This document shows positions 7,902 through 17,723 of a stretch of DNA of 64,000 nucleotides, one piece after another. The stretch's first letter is position 1. Each line of letters starts with the position of its first letter. Source of the stretch: Anaerolineae bacterium (GTDB lineage: Bacteria > Chloroflexota > Anaerolineae > Aggregatilineales > Phototrophicaceae); assembly GCA_022843385.1 (NCBI GenBank), contig JALHNT010000026.1:43102-107101 (forward strand), written 5' to 3'. The position numbers were made by a program, and so were the translations under genes. The notes under the pieces were generated by a model. That model did no database searches, had not been told where the DNA came from, and saw only the letters and a list, made by a program, of their open reading frames with translations.

Positions 7902-9866
7902 TTACTTCACTTGTGTGGGGTCAATGAAGAAGGTTTCGAAGTTAGCTGGAGCCGGCCCCGGATAGAGCCAACCAGCTAACAGCGTCTCTGGCACATTTTG
8001 CAACGCGTTGTTCACCACGCGATAACCACCTTCTGGTAGGCTCAGACCGATGGTGTAAAAGCCCTCTGCCGAGAGTTCGAGCAGTTCAGCCATCAGTGTC
8101 ACCTGCTGCTCCGGATCAGCTGACGCCTGGATCAAGTCTACCAGTTCGTACTGACGCTGGAGTCCAGCGGGGGGTTCAACTGGTGCCACAGCAGTCTCGG
8201 CATCCGGGTTCAGGCGCTTGGCATTCCACGCCAGCCAACCATAAGCAGCTTCGGGGGTGAAGCTGTCACGAGCGGCGAGCAGAGGTTGCAGACCCAAACC
8301 ATTTTCACCGACCCAGACAAAGGCATCAGTCTGTGGGAGTGCAGCACGTTCACGCCAGACATCGTCAGTCACAGCATCGACGATCACATCGATACCGACT
8401 TCTTCCCAGTTGCGTTCGACAAACTGCATCACATCTACCCATTCCGAGCGGAAGTCACCATTCACGACAACGGTGAAGACGAAGCGTTCGCCATCAGGGC
8501 GGAGACGGAAGCCATCGGCATCCTTGTCTGGCATCACCATATCGAGAGCAGCATTGGCCGCAGCTACATCGTAGCCAGTGTATTGAGTTGCCAGGCGCTC
8601 GTTATACAGCGGCGACTCAGGGCGCGGCGACTGCTGAAAGGGACGACCCTGCCCCAGATAGACCGTGTCGATGATTGTCTGACGATCCATCGCTTGTGAC
8701 AGACCAATGCGGAAATTGATGTCCTGGAAAATCTGTGCTTTCACTGGGTCTTCGCTGTTGTACTTGATATGCAACTGCATGGTGTTGAAGTTGCTGTCAA
8801 TCGAGTTGATGAAGCGATAGTTGCCAGTTTCCTGATTGTCGAAGAACACGGCGCGATTCAGCAGGGTGTTGATCGCATCATCCGACATATAGTCCTGCCC
8901 CTGAATGGTTGCCAGCAGCGCCACTTCGGGATCGGTTACGAGGGTGAAGACGCGCTCATCAATATACGGCAGTTGGTTGCAGGCCGGGTCAACTTTGAAG
9001 TAGTAAGGATTGCGCGCCAGCGTGAAGCGTTCAGCACCGATATAAGGAGCGACTGGATACCAGGGCTGGAGTGTCGGGCGATTAGGATCATTGTATTCCG
9101 CCGGGCTGCCGTAGCTGCCAACATTGCCATTCCACCAGCGGCCATATTCGGTTTCGCCAGCCGCTGCCATCAGGGCCGCCACATTATCCGGGTTCAGGTC
9201 TTTAGAGAACTGCTCCATGTAGTGGCGCGGGAACTGGGTAATGCGCACTCCATAGGAAGCCGATAGGTTTTGCAGGAACAGACCATTCGGCTCGCTCCAG
9301 GAGAAGCTGAAAGTCAGCGGGTCAATCTGTGTCACTGTCGCCGCTTCGCCATTGACCACAAAATAGGGATAGGGGCCGCTCGGACGAATCTCGGCATTGG
9401 TTTCGACATAATCCCACCAGAACAAAATATCATCGGTGGTGAATGGCTGACCATCTGACCATTTCATGCCTTCACGCAGTTTGAAGGTGTAGGTGCGGCC
9501 TTCATCGCTGATTTCCCAACTTTCAGCAATATTGGGAATGACTGCACTGCCATCCACATTCCAGCGTACAAGGCTCTCATAGCCATACTGACGGAACTCA
9601 GCGAGGCGGGAACCATTGTACAAATCGTTCATCGCTCCGCCGAACTGACCAATATTGCCCTCGTAAGGGGTGACCACCAGGGGATTAACCGGCAGGCGTT
9701 CAGCAATGGGCGGCAGTTCACCCGCAGCAACCCGTTCGGCCAGCATGGGCGCTTCAGTATATGTTTCACAAACTACAGTATCTTGGGCCAGCAGCGACAA
9801 CGGCGACAGCAGCATCGAAGCGCTGACGACTACTGCGGCCAGGGAGGCATTACGCAACCACTTCAT
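7902..9866 (-). CDS. ABC transporter family 5 solute-binding protein (peptide/opine/nickel type)
   Basis: 654 residues, first gene of the transporter operon. Residues 1-27 are a signal peptide (MKWLRNASLAAVVVSASMLL, then a small-residue stretch ending LLAQD). There is no lipobox Cys, so it is either released or held another way. The family 5 signature appears around IAESWEISDEGRTYTFKLRE and GMKWSDGQPFTTDDILFWW. The protein is larger than the typical 500-550 residues, as in family 5 proteins for bulkier ligands. Ligand specificity cannot be read. A GAAAGG ribosome site lies about 10 nt before the ATG. The 213 bp upstream (9867-10079) are AT-richer and presumably hold the promoter, but no clear boxes were found. 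Confidence 0.93.
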   Translation of the reverse strand: MKWLRNASLAAVVVSASMLLSPLSLLAQDTVVCETYTEAPMLAERVAAGELPPIAERLPVNPLVVTPYEGNIGQFGGAMNDLYNGSRLAEFRQYGYESLVRWNVDGSAVIPNIAESWEISDEGRTYTFKLREGMKWSDGQPFTTDDILFWWDYVETNAEIRPSGPYPYFVVNGEAATVTQIDPLTFSFSWSEPNGLFLQNLSASYGVRITQFPRHYMEQFSKDLNPDNVAALMAAAGETEYGRWWNGNVGSYGSPAEYNDPNRPTLQPWYPVAPYIGAERFTLARNPYYFKVDPACNQLPYIDERVFTLVTDPEVALLATIQGQDYMSDDAINTLLNRAVFFDNQETGNYRFINSIDSNFNTMQLHIKYNSEDPVKAQIFQDINFRIGLSQAMDRQTIIDTVYLGQGRPFQQSPRPESPLYNERLATQYTGYDVAAANAALDMVMPDKDADGFRLRPDGERFVFTVVVNGDFRSEWVDVMQFVERNWEEVGIDVIVDAVTDDVWRERAALPQTDAFVWVGENGLGLQPLLAARDSFTPEAAYGWLAWNAKRLNPDAETAVAPVEPPAGLQRQYELVDLIQASADPEQQVTLMAELLELSAEGFYTIGLSLPEGGYRVVNNALQNVPETLLAGWLYPGPAPANFETFFIDPTQVK

Positions 9867-10079
9867 GGACAGTGTACCTTTCGGAATTCAGCAAACAAAT
9901 GTTCATGGAAATCGAGGATGATCCGCGCAGAGCGCAGCCGTCACTAACGAAGGATTTCAATGCCCGACACGCGTATCGACTGCTGAGAAAGATAATCCCT
10001 CTGCATTAACACTTCACTCATCATGTTTTATGTGGGGATTAATTTTCATGCTGAGTTCAATAACCTGCCCTGATGACCC

Positions 10080-11132
10080 TCAGGCCAGATGCGCCGGAGT
10101 GAAGGTGCTGCTGATGACTTTCTGCTGACCATCGGCACCTGATTCCTGCGCCCTGAGCATTATCTCCAGCACATGGTAGGCTTGCTCCGGGGTGACCAGC
10201 GGCGTCTGTCCGGTCTGGATACACTCCACTATATGGCGTAGTCCATCCGTCCAGGTCCACTCCGGATGGGTTTCGGCGAACACCTGCCATGATCCAACTT
10301 CATTCAGCCACAACTCGTAGCCGCGCGGGCGGAAATCGTCTCCCATCAGTTGAATCGTGCCTTTACTGCCGTACACCTCGATGCCGGGTGTGCGATACTT
10401 CTGAATGGTGAAGCCAGTGGTCGCGACGGCATAAAGGGTATTGCCAAAGTCAATAAGCGTATGCGAGTTGTCATCGGCTTCTACGGGAATCACATTGCCA
10501 TCGATCACGCGCTCAGCAATGGCTGAACCAGACATCGCCATGACTCGTTTTGCTGGACCAAGCAATCCAGTTAGCGAGGTCAGGTTGTAGACTCCCAAAT
10601 CAAACATCGCGCCCCCGCCCTTCTGGTAAAACCAGGGCCCCCAGGTTGGGCCAGAATGCCCATAGAGCGAACGCGCCATGTAAGGGAGCCCGATGTCGCC
10701 ACGTTGTATGCGGTGCCAGATCGTGCGATAGGTCGGGCTGAGAATGCTGTATGGCGCGGGCACGAGATAGCCGGGGCTGGTACGGGCCGCTTCGACCAGT
10801 TGGGCAGCGATGTTCAGTGTAGGCGCAAAAGGTTTTTCGACCTGCACATGCTTCCCCGCTGCCAGCGCCGCCAGCGCAATCTCACCGTGCGTTTGCATCG
10901 AGGTGTAAATCAGCACCAGATCAACATCGTCCCGTGTCAGCACATCTTCGTAGCGTGTCGTGAATTCACCAAAGCCATACCGATTCAGCGCTTCGTCGCG
11001 GTGCTTTTCCAACAGGTCACAAGCAATGACGTGCTGGACAGCGCCCTCCCACCGTAGTCGTTCATGCCAGCGTAGATACGTGCGCGCCACACGTCCAAAA
11101 CCGATCAGGCCGATCCGCACTGGAACAGGCAT
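10080..11132 (-). CDS. Gfo/Idh/MocA-family NAD(P)-dependent oxidoreductase
   Basis: 350 residues. The N-terminal Rossmann domain has the dinucleotide motif GLIGFGRVAR (residues 8-17) and the family signature EKPFAP near residue 98, whose Lys is catalytic in relatives. The C-terminal alpha/beta domain includes GGGAMFDLGVYNLTSL, with the Asp and nearby residues that contact substrate. Family members oxidise or reduce sugars, inositols or related polyols; the substrate is unknown. It lies 213 bp upstream of the peptide-transporter operon on the same strand and may be transcribed separately. It is divergent from the kinase gene at 11375. Confidence 0.9.
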   Translation of the reverse strand: MPVPVRIGLIGFGRVARTYLRWHERLRWEGAVQHVIACDLLEKHRDEALNRYGFGEFTTRYEDVLTRDDVDLVLIYTSMQTHGEIALAALAAGKHVQVEKPFAPTLNIAAQLVEAARTSPGYLVPAPYSILSPTYRTIWHRIQRGDIGLPYMARSLYGHSGPTWGPWFYQKGGGAMFDLGVYNLTSLTGLLGPAKRVMAMSGSAIAERVIDGNVIPVEADDNSHTLIDFGNTLYAVATTGFTIQKYRTPGIEVYGSKGTIQLMGDDFRPRGYELWLNEVGSWQVFAETHPEWTWTDGLRHIVECIQTGQTPLVTPEQAYHVLEIMLRAQESGADGQQKVISSTFTPAHLA

Positions 11133-11313
11133 CAGGTTAAGTCCTATTCTGTTTGAAGACCAATTGAAAGAGAGAGGGTATCCGATCTATGTGAAGAACA
11201 AGTGATGGTTAGAGTGTTTCATGATTAAGTACACAATAACGGATATAGATTGGCCGTAGCGGTGCACTACAATTTCGAAAACAAGATCGATGCTGCGCAT
11301 TCATCATCGACGC

Positions 11314-11341
11314 TTGCCTTAAATCCAAATACCCCTAAGAT
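11314..11341 (+). promoter_or_regulatory. Candidate promoter for the kinase-STAND-WD40 gene
   Basis: TTGCCT (11314-11319) and TAAGAT (11336-11341) are separated by 16 bp and lie 34 bp before the ATG at 11375, where a purine-rich GGAAGAAAA serves as ribosome site. It resembles a housekeeping sigma-70-type promoter by spacing and sequence. Confidence 0.4.
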
Positions 11342-11374
11342 AAATCTAGTGAAAATATCTTCGGAAGAAAATCC

Positions 11375-14300
11375 ATGAGTGAAAACCTTACTGGAAGTGT
11401 GCTGCGTGGTTATGAGTTCCACACCGAACTGGGGCAAGGTGGTTTTGGGGCAGTGTATCGGGCGCATCAAGCGCTGCTGAAACGCGATGTGGCGATTAAG
11501 GTCATCCTGCCGGAGTATGCCAATACCCCGGCCTTCATCCGCCGCTTTGAGGTGGAAGCCGAGTTAATTGCCCGCCTGGAGCATCCCAACATCGTCCCAC
11601 TGTATGACTTCTGGCGTGAGCCGAACGGCGCTTTCCTAGTGATGCGTCTGGTGAGTGGCGGGAGTTTGCGTAGTGTCCTGGAGCGACAAAAGCTGGAAAT
11701 CAACCAGATTGCTACGCTCCTGGAACAAATCGCTGCCGCTTTACACGTAGCTCACCGTGAAAATGTCGTTCACCGCGACATCAAGCCCGATAACATTCTG
11801 CTGGATAACGACCTGAATGGCTACCTGAGCGATTTTGGGATCGCCACCATTCTGGGCATCGATGAATTCGCGGATGACGGCCTGATCTCAGGCTCGGTAC
11901 ATTATATTCCGCCAGAACAGTTTATGGGTCGCGGCCCTTCGGCACAGGGGGACATTTATGCCCTCGGCCTCACCTTCTATGAATTGCTGACGGGGGAGCA
12001 TCCCTTCCGCCGTGAAACCGTGAGCGAAGTCATCCAGAGCCATCTGCATACGCCTGTCCCCAATCTGAACGATCTGAAACCCGAATACAGCCATCTGGAT
12101 TACGTGATCCAACGCGCAACCGCCAAAGACCCCGAGTCGCGCTATGAAACCGCGATTGAGTTTGCCAGAGCCTTCCGCGAGGCGATGAGCGATATGGGCA
12201 TGGGTACCATTCGCTTTGATGATTTTGTCTTCGCCCCGGTGGATCTGCCCAATCCGTATCGAGGGTTACAGGCTTTTGGCGAATCGGACAGCGATAAGTT
12301 CTACGGGCGCAGCGCCCTGGTCGAGCGCTTTCTGGAACGACTGGCGGAAAATGTCCCGCATCAGCGTTTTCTGGCGGTGATCGGCGCGAGTGGCAGCGGT
12401 AAATCCAGTGCGGTCAAAGCCGGCTTGATCCCGGCCCTCCGCACCGGTCGCTTGCCCAATTCGGAAAACTGGTTCATCGCCGAAACTGTGCCAGGGGCGA
12501 ATCCCTTCGTCAGCCTGGAAGAGGCGCTGTTGAAAGTGGCCGTCCATCCTTTAGAAGGACTTCAGCAAAAACTCCAGGGAGAGAATGGCTTGCACCAGGT
12601 GGTGAAGCGTCTGCTCCCGGACGATACCAGTGAGTTGCTCCTCATCGTTGACCAGTTTGAAGAACTCTTCACCCTGGTGGAAGACGAGGCAGTTCGCCAT
12701 CGCTATATGGATAACCTGATTGCCAGCTTCAGCCACCCACAAAGTCGGGTGCGCCTCATCATCACGCTGCGGGCCGATTTTTATGATAAGCCACTGCAAT
12801 ATCGCCAGTTTGGGCAGGTCTTGCGTCAGCGCATGGAAACCGTCCTGCCGCTCGCGCCAGAGGAATTGCAGGAAGCGATCATCATGCCAGCGACGAATCT
12901 GGGCGTCAGCTATGAACAGGGACTGGTCGATACGATCATTGCCGATGTTGGTGCCCAACCGGGGACGCTGCCCCTTCTGCAATATGCCCTGACCGAATTG
13001 TTTGAACGGCGCGAAGGCTTTATGCTCAATCTGGCGGCCTATCAAGGCATTGGCGGAGTCACCGGAGCATTGGCGCGTCGCGCTGATGAAGTCTATGAAG
13101 CGCTGGGTTCCGCCGAAGCACAGGACGCGGCGCGGCAGCTCTTCCTGCGCCTGGTGAGCGTGGGCGACTCGCAGGACACCACGCGCCGGCGCATTCGCCG
13201 TTCTGAACTGGCGGATACGGCCGTCATGGAAGCGGTGATTAACCGCTTTGGTAAATCGCGTCTGCTGACATTTGACCGTGATGCCCAGACGCGCGAAGCC
13301 ACCCTGGAAGTCGCGCATGAGGCCATCATCCGCAACTGGCAGCGCTTGCGCCTATGGATCGAAGAAAGCCGTAGCCTGCTGCAAATCCAGAACCGGCTCA
13401 CCAGCAATGCCCAGGAATGGGAGGCGACGAAGAAAAACGCCAGCTATCTGGCGACTGGTTTGCGCCTGGCCCAGTATGAAGGGCTGCTCGATAGCAAAGT
13501 GACCCTGAGCAACCTGGAAGCTGAGTATCTGAAGGAAAGCATCGCCCAGCGCGAAGAAAAACGCCGCGCCGAAGAAGCACGTAAAGAACACGAGCTGCAA
13601 TTGCAGCGCCAGGCCGCCAATCGGCTGCGTTATCTGGTAGCGGTGATGCTGGTCTTTTTGGTGGTGGCGATTGGCCTGACGGTCTTCGCCTTCAATCAAC
13701 GGGCGAATGCGGAGACACAGGCGCAGATTGCTGAACGCCAGGCCGACGAATCGCGCAGTCTGGCGCTGGCCGCCAACGCTGAGGAATGGGCCGACCGCGA
13801 TCAGGGGCTGGCGTTGGCGCTGGCGGTTGAGGCCAACAGCATTGCCGACCCGCCCATTTTCGCCCGGACGGTATTGGATGAACTGGCGTATCAGCCGGGT
13901 GTCGCTTATATCTGGGACAGTCATCGTGACCGGGTCATCAGCGTCGCTTTCAGCCCGGATGGTCGCATTGCCGCCACCGGCTCGGGCGATACCAGCGCCC
14001 GCCTCTGGGATGTAGAGACCGGCGCCGAACGCTTCCACCTCACCGGTCACAGCGATGCGGTATGGATTGTAGCCTTCTCGCCCGATGGCAGCCTGTTAGC
14101 CACCGGCTCTGCCGATGCCACGATCAAATTGTGGAGTGTGGAGACCGGACGACTGCTCCGCACGCTGGAAAGACACACCAATCAGGTGCGCGATTTGCGC
14201 TTCAGTCCCGATGGCCGCCTGCTGCTTTCCGGCGCATTCGATAGCACTGCTAAATTATGGTCGGTGACAACCGGCGAGTTGATCCGCACCTTTGAAGGCC

Positions 14301-15943
14301 ATACCGAGAATATCTTCCGCGTCGATATTCGTCCCGATGCCCAGCAGATCGTGACCGCCTCCTTCGATGATACGGCGATCATCTGGGACCTTAACACCGG
14401 TGCCATTCTCCATCGTCTTGCGGAGCATCGCAATGATTTGCGGGTGGTTGCCTACAGCCCGGACGGACAAACGATTGCCACCGGTTCGGCCGACAGCACA
14501 GCAATTCTGTGGGATGCGAATAGCGGTGCGCTGGTGCATCGCCTGAATGGTCATACCGATTGGGTGATGAACCTGGCTTTCAGCCCGAATGGGGAAACGC
14601 TCGTCACCGGTTCGGCCGATACCACCGCCCGCTTGTGGAATGCTTTGACCGGCGAACTCATCCACAATTTTGTCGGACATGCCGACCGAATCGAAACGCT
14701 GGCCTTCAGTCCTGCCGGCGATATGGTGCTAACCGGCTGTTGGGATAGCACCAGCAATCTGTGGTCGGTGGGCAGCGGTCGCTTGATTCATCGCTTTGCC
14801 GGGCAGCAGGATACCATCAAGAGCGTCGCCTTCAGCCCGACCGGCGATTACATTCTCACCGGCTCGCTGGATAGCACCGCCCGCCTGTGGGATGTGACCA
14901 GCCCGGAAATGATTAAGGACTTCATCGGGCATACCGGCGCGGTTCTGAGTGTACGCTTCAGCCCGGACGGCGGGACGCTGCTCACTGGGTCAGTCGATGG
15001 TTCAGGGCGGCTGTGGTCGATTGCCAGTGACGAAACAACAGCGATATTGGATGAGCCGTTCTCCTGGCTGCGCAGCGCCAATTACAACGCCGACGGCACG
15101 CGGATTGTCGGTGGTGGCGATGATATGGTAGGCTACGTCTGGGATCGGCAAACAGGCGGACTCATCCGGCAGCTTGAAGGACACACCGGCTGGATCATGA
15201 GCGCCAGCTACAGCCCGGATTCGCGTTTCATCCTCACCGCTTCGCTGGACAGAACTGCGCGTCTCTGGGACGCCGAGACGGGAGCCTTCATTCGGGCGCT
15301 GGAAGGGCATACCGGCGGTCTCCTCAGCGCAGCCTTCAGCCCGGATGGCAGCCGCATCATCACCGGCGCTGAAGACGACAGCGTGATCCTTTGGGATAGC
15401 ACTACCGGTGCGATCATTCAACAGCTTCCGGCACATGATGATGATGTTTTCGCCGTGATGTTCAGCCCGGATGGACGCTACTTCGCCACTGCTTCGGGCG
15501 ATGCCACTGCCAAAATCTGGGATGCGACCAGCTTGGAACTGGTCTTCAGCCTGACCGGGCATACCGGCGATGTGCGCGCGGTTGCCTTCAGCCCGGATGG
15601 ACGGTGGATACTCACCGGCTCGGCGGATACCAGCGCCCGCCTCTGGGATGCCACCAATGGTCAGCACCGACATAGCTACACCGGCCACTCGTCGGAAGTG
15701 GTGGGGGTCGCCTTCAGCCCGGATAGCACTCAGGTGGCAACAGCCTCCTGGGATCGCACGATCCGCCTGTGGTCAACCAATTTGCCCGACGACCTGGTGG
15801 CCTGGACCTTCGCCAACTGGACGGTGGAAGAGTTAAGCTGCGAACAGCGCGCCTTGTATGGCCTGGAACCGTTGTGTGATGCGGCCGGCGTATATCCCAC
15901 CCGGACACCTTACCCGATGAATAATGCGGCCAATACGCGTTAA
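11375..15943 (+). CDS. Ser/Thr protein kinase fused to nSTAND NTPase, membrane helix and 15 WD40 repeats
   Basis: 1522 residues in clear modules. Residues 1-270 form a Hanks-type kinase: glycine loop GQGGFG (20-25), VAIK with Lys42, VVHRDIKPDN with Asp135, and DFG at 153-155; all catalytic residues are present. Residues about 290-720 form a STAND-type NTPase: NPYRGLQAF lead-in, Walker A GASGSGKSS (337-345), Walker B-like LLLIVDQFEEL with Asp426. A coiled, charged stretch (EEKRRAEEARKEHELQLQRQ) leads to one membrane helix near 752-772. Residues 850-1469 are WD40 repeats. With one helix, kinase and NTPase would lie inside and the propellers outside. Such proteins are taken to be signalling or self/non-self sensors with regulated ATP turnover; the ligand is unknown. 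The 3' end overlaps the ABC exporter gene by 20 bp. Confidence 0.95.
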   Translation: MSENLTGSVLRGYEFHTELGQGGFGAVYRAHQALLKRDVAIKVILPEYANTPAFIRRFEVEAELIARLEHPNIVPLYDFWREPNGAFLVMRLVSGGSLRSVLERQKLEINQIATLLEQIAAALHVAHRENVVHRDIKPDNILLDNDLNGYLSDFGIATILGIDEFADDGLISGSVHYIPPEQFMGRGPSAQGDIYALGLTFYELLTGEHPFRRETVSEVIQSHLHTPVPNLNDLKPEYSHLDYVIQRATAKDPESRYETAIEFARAFREAMSDMGMGTIRFDDFVFAPVDLPNPYRGLQAFGESDSDKFYGRSALVERFLERLAENVPHQRFLAVIGASGSGKSSAVKAGLIPALRTGRLPNSENWFIAETVPGANPFVSLEEALLKVAVHPLEGLQQKLQGENGLHQVVKRLLPDDTSELLLIVDQFEELFTLVEDEAVRHRYMDNLIASFSHPQSRVRLIITLRADFYDKPLQYRQFGQVLRQRMETVLPLAPEELQEAIIMPATNLGVSYEQGLVDTIIADVGAQPGTLPLLQYALTELFERREGFMLNLAAYQGIGGVTGALARRADEVYEALGSAEAQDAARQLFLRLVSVGDSQDTTRRRIRRSELADTAVMEAVINRFGKSRLLTFDRDAQTREATLEVAHEAIIRNWQRLRLWIEESRSLLQIQNRLTSNAQEWEATKKNASYLATGLRLAQYEGLLDSKVTLSNLEAEYLKESIAQREEKRRAEEARKEHELQLQRQAANRLRYLVAVMLVFLVVAIGLTVFAFNQRANAETQAQIAERQADESRSLALAANAEEWADRDQGLALALAVEANSIADPPIFARTVLDELAYQPGVAYIWDSHRDRVISVAFSPDGRIAATGSGDTSARLWDVETGAERFHLTGHSDAVWIVAFSPDGSLLATGSADATIKLWSVETGRLLRTLERHTNQVRDLRFSPDGRLLLSGAFDSTAKLWSVTTGELIRTFEGHTENIFRVDIRPDAQQIVTASFDDTAIIWDLNTGAILHRLAEHRNDLRVVAYSPDGQTIATGSADSTAILWDANSGALVHRLNGHTDWVMNLAFSPNGETLVTGSADTTARLWNALTGELIHNFVGHADRIETLAFSPAGDMVLTGCWDSTSNLWSVGSGRLIHRFAGQQDTIKSVAFSPTGDYILTGSLDSTARLWDVTSPEMIKDFIGHTGAVLSVRFSPDGGTLLTGSVDGSGRLWSIASDETTAILDEPFSWLRSANYNADGTRIVGGGDDMVGYVWDRQTGGLIRQLEGHTGWIMSASYSPDSRFILTASLDRTARLWDAETGAFIRALEGHTGGLLSAAFSPDGSRIITGAEDDSVILWDSTTGAIIQQLPAHDDDVFAVMFSPDGRYFATASGDATAKIWDATSLELVFSLTGHTGDVRAVAFSPDGRWILTGSADTSARLWDATNGQHRHSYTGHSSEVVGVAFSPDSTQVATASWDRTIRLWSTNLPDDLVAWTFANWTVEELSCEQRALYGLEPLCDAAGVYPTRTPYPMNNAANTR
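13922..15781 (+). repeat. Tandem array of 15 WD40 units, exact 126-bp period
   Basis: Inside the kinase gene, 15 units begin every 126 bp (42 residues) from 13922 to 15686 with no insertions or deletions. Typical unit: H-T-G--V--VAFSPDG--ILTGS-D-TARLWD--TG. Unit 8 begins with Gln and unit 10 with Pro-Phe in place of the His start. Fifteen blades could make two seven-bladed propellers plus one unit. Confidence 0.93.
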
Positions 15944-17723
15944 GCTGGGGAAGGTCTTTGCCGATGTAAGCTGGGCGCTGAAGAAAGCCTGGGCGATCAG
16001 CCCGGCGTTGAGCGCATACTTCTTTATCGCCTCGTTCATGCGTGGGATTTTGCCAGTCTTTCAGGTGATTGCCACCCGCTTCCTGATCGATGAAGTGGTG
16101 CAGGTCATCGGAAAACCCGGTGCTTCGCTTTCAGGGGCGGTGGGCTGGCTGGCGGCCCTGTTTGCCCTGGCGCTGCTCGATCTATGCGCCATGCTGATCG
16201 GCACTCGGTATCTGCTGAAGCGGCTGGAAGACGAGTTGAATACCCATATCGCGGCGGAAGTGATGCGCCATGCCAACCGGCTGCCGCTGCATCTCTTCGA
16301 GGACCTAAGCTTTCAGGATAGCCTGGAACGCGCCCAGCAGAACATCGCTCTCAACTACACCATCTTTCTGCGTTCGCTGGTCGAAGCCAGCACCGGAATG
16401 ATCGAACTCGTCTTGCTGTTCGCGGTGCTGCTGTTCATCGAGCCGATGATGATCTGGATCGCGCTGGTCGCGCTGCCACCCTACAGCATCATCATGGCGA
16501 TGGTCTCGCGCCGTCGCTATCAGAATGAGTTTCAACGTGCACCGGAACGCCGCTGGACGCGCTATTTCACCGAAATCACCCTCAATCGTGATTATGCTAC
16601 TGAGATGCGCTTTCTGGGGATCGGCGACCTCCTGGTGGAACGCTTTCGCCGGATGATGCAGAGCTTTGCCGACGAGAACGCCCACATCGAGTATCGCGCC
16701 TTGCTGGCTGGTTTGGTGTTTGCGCTGATCAGCCTGAGCCTGTTCTTTCTGCTGTTCTATCGGGTTTTGGAACGGGTAACGCTTGGACTATTGAGCTTGG
16801 GCGATGTGGCGATTCTGGGTGGTGCGATTGCCCGCGTCAGCAGCACAGCCGAAGTGGTGGTGGCCCGGCTGGGGCTGGCGCTGGAGCGTTCACTGCATGT
16901 GGCAAACCTGCGCACCTATCTGGCGATTGCCCCCGAAGATCAAGCTGAGCAGACGGACATCGTTATCGACGGTCAACTGGAATTTCGCAATGTTTCCTTC
17001 ACCTATCCCGGAACCGAGAAAGCGGTGCTGAAGGATGTTTCCTTCACCCTGAAGCCGGGCGAAACCTTAGCCATTGTGGGCGAAAATGGCGCGGGTAAAT
17101 CGACTCTCATCAAGTTGATCGCGCGGATTTATGAACCCAGCAGTGGCTCGATCTGGCTGGGAGCGCACAATCTCACGGATATTGCGCCGGCGACGATCTA
17201 TCGCCATGTCGCCTTTGTGTTACAGAACTTCGGGCGCTACGAAGCTACGGCGGCCGATAACATCGCCTATGGGCAGGCCGAGGATTATCTGCACGATCGG
17301 GAAGCGGTGGAAGCGCTCGCCAAAAAGCTCGACATTCACGCGATGATCGCCGCCATGCCCCAGGGGTATGACACGTTTCTGGGGCGGCGCTTTGGCAAAT
17401 ACGACCCATCCGGTGGGCAGTGGCAGCAGATTGCGATTGCCCGCAGCTTCGCCCGTGATGCCCGGTTGCTCATCCTGGATGAACCGACTGCCAGCCTGGA
17501 TGCACGCACCGAAGCCCAGGTCTTCGCCGGTTTCATCCGCTTATCGCAGGGACGCAGCACCCTGCTCATCTCACACCGCTTTACCACCGTCAGCCTGGCA
17601 GACCGGATTCTGGTGCTGGATGATGGGCGGATCGTGGAGCAGGGAAGTCATGACGAGCTGCTCAAGAACGGCCAGGGCTTTTACGCCCAGCTCTACCGCC
17701 TGCATCTGGATAAGCACCTTTAA
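15924..17723 (+). CDS. ABC exporter, permease-ATPase half-transporter (ABCB/lantibiotic-exporter-like)
   Basis: 599 residues. An N-terminal type I exporter membrane domain with about six helices spans residues 25-310. A nucleotide-binding domain follows: Walker A GENGAGKST near 386-394, signature PSGGQ at 495-499 (Pro replaces the usual Leu), Walker B LLILDEP with Asp519 and Glu520, and H-loop ISHR. The segments NFGRYEATAADNIAYG and SGGQWQQIAIARSF resemble exporters for modified peptides, but there is no C39 peptidase domain. No precursor peptide or modification enzyme is next to it. The gene starts within the last 20 bp of the kinase gene, so translation is probably coupled and the two proteins may work together. 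It could equally flip lipids or glycan intermediates for the glycan locus at 18645-29208. Confidence 0.93.
   Translation: MRPIRVKLGKVFADVSWALKKAWAISPALSAYFFIASFMRGILPVFQVIATRFLIDEVVQVIGKPGASLSGAVGWLAALFALALLDLCAMLIGTRYLLKRLEDELNTHIAAEVMRHANRLPLHLFEDLSFQDSLERAQQNIALNYTIFLRSLVEASTGMIELVLLFAVLLFIEPMMIWIALVALPPYSIIMAMVSRRRYQNEFQRAPERRWTRYFTEITLNRDYATEMRFLGIGDLLVERFRRMMQSFADENAHIEYRALLAGLVFALISLSLFFLLFYRVLERVTLGLLSLGDVAILGGAIARVSSTAEVVVARLGLALERSLHVANLRTYLAIAPEDQAEQTDIVIDGQLEFRNVSFTYPGTEKAVLKDVSFTLKPGETLAIVGENGAGKSTLIKLIARIYEPSSGSIWLGAHNLTDIAPATIYRHVAFVLQNFGRYEATAADNIAYGQAEDYLHDREAVEALAKKLDIHAMIAAMPQGYDTFLGRRFGKYDPSGGQWQQIAIARSFARDARLLILDEPTASLDARTEAQVFAGFIRLSQGRSTLLISHRFTTVSLADRILVLDDGRIVEQGSHDELLKNGQGFYAQLYRLHLDKHL

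Noticed and set aside
12551..13318. Minus-strand open frame of 255 residues inside the kinase-STAND gene
   Set aside because: Antisense to a confirmed NTPase domain and without known motifs.
13922..15781. Considered as separate WD40 genes or a satellite repeat
   Set aside because: One uninterrupted reading frame with normal codon use and a complete fusion to the kinase and NTPase.
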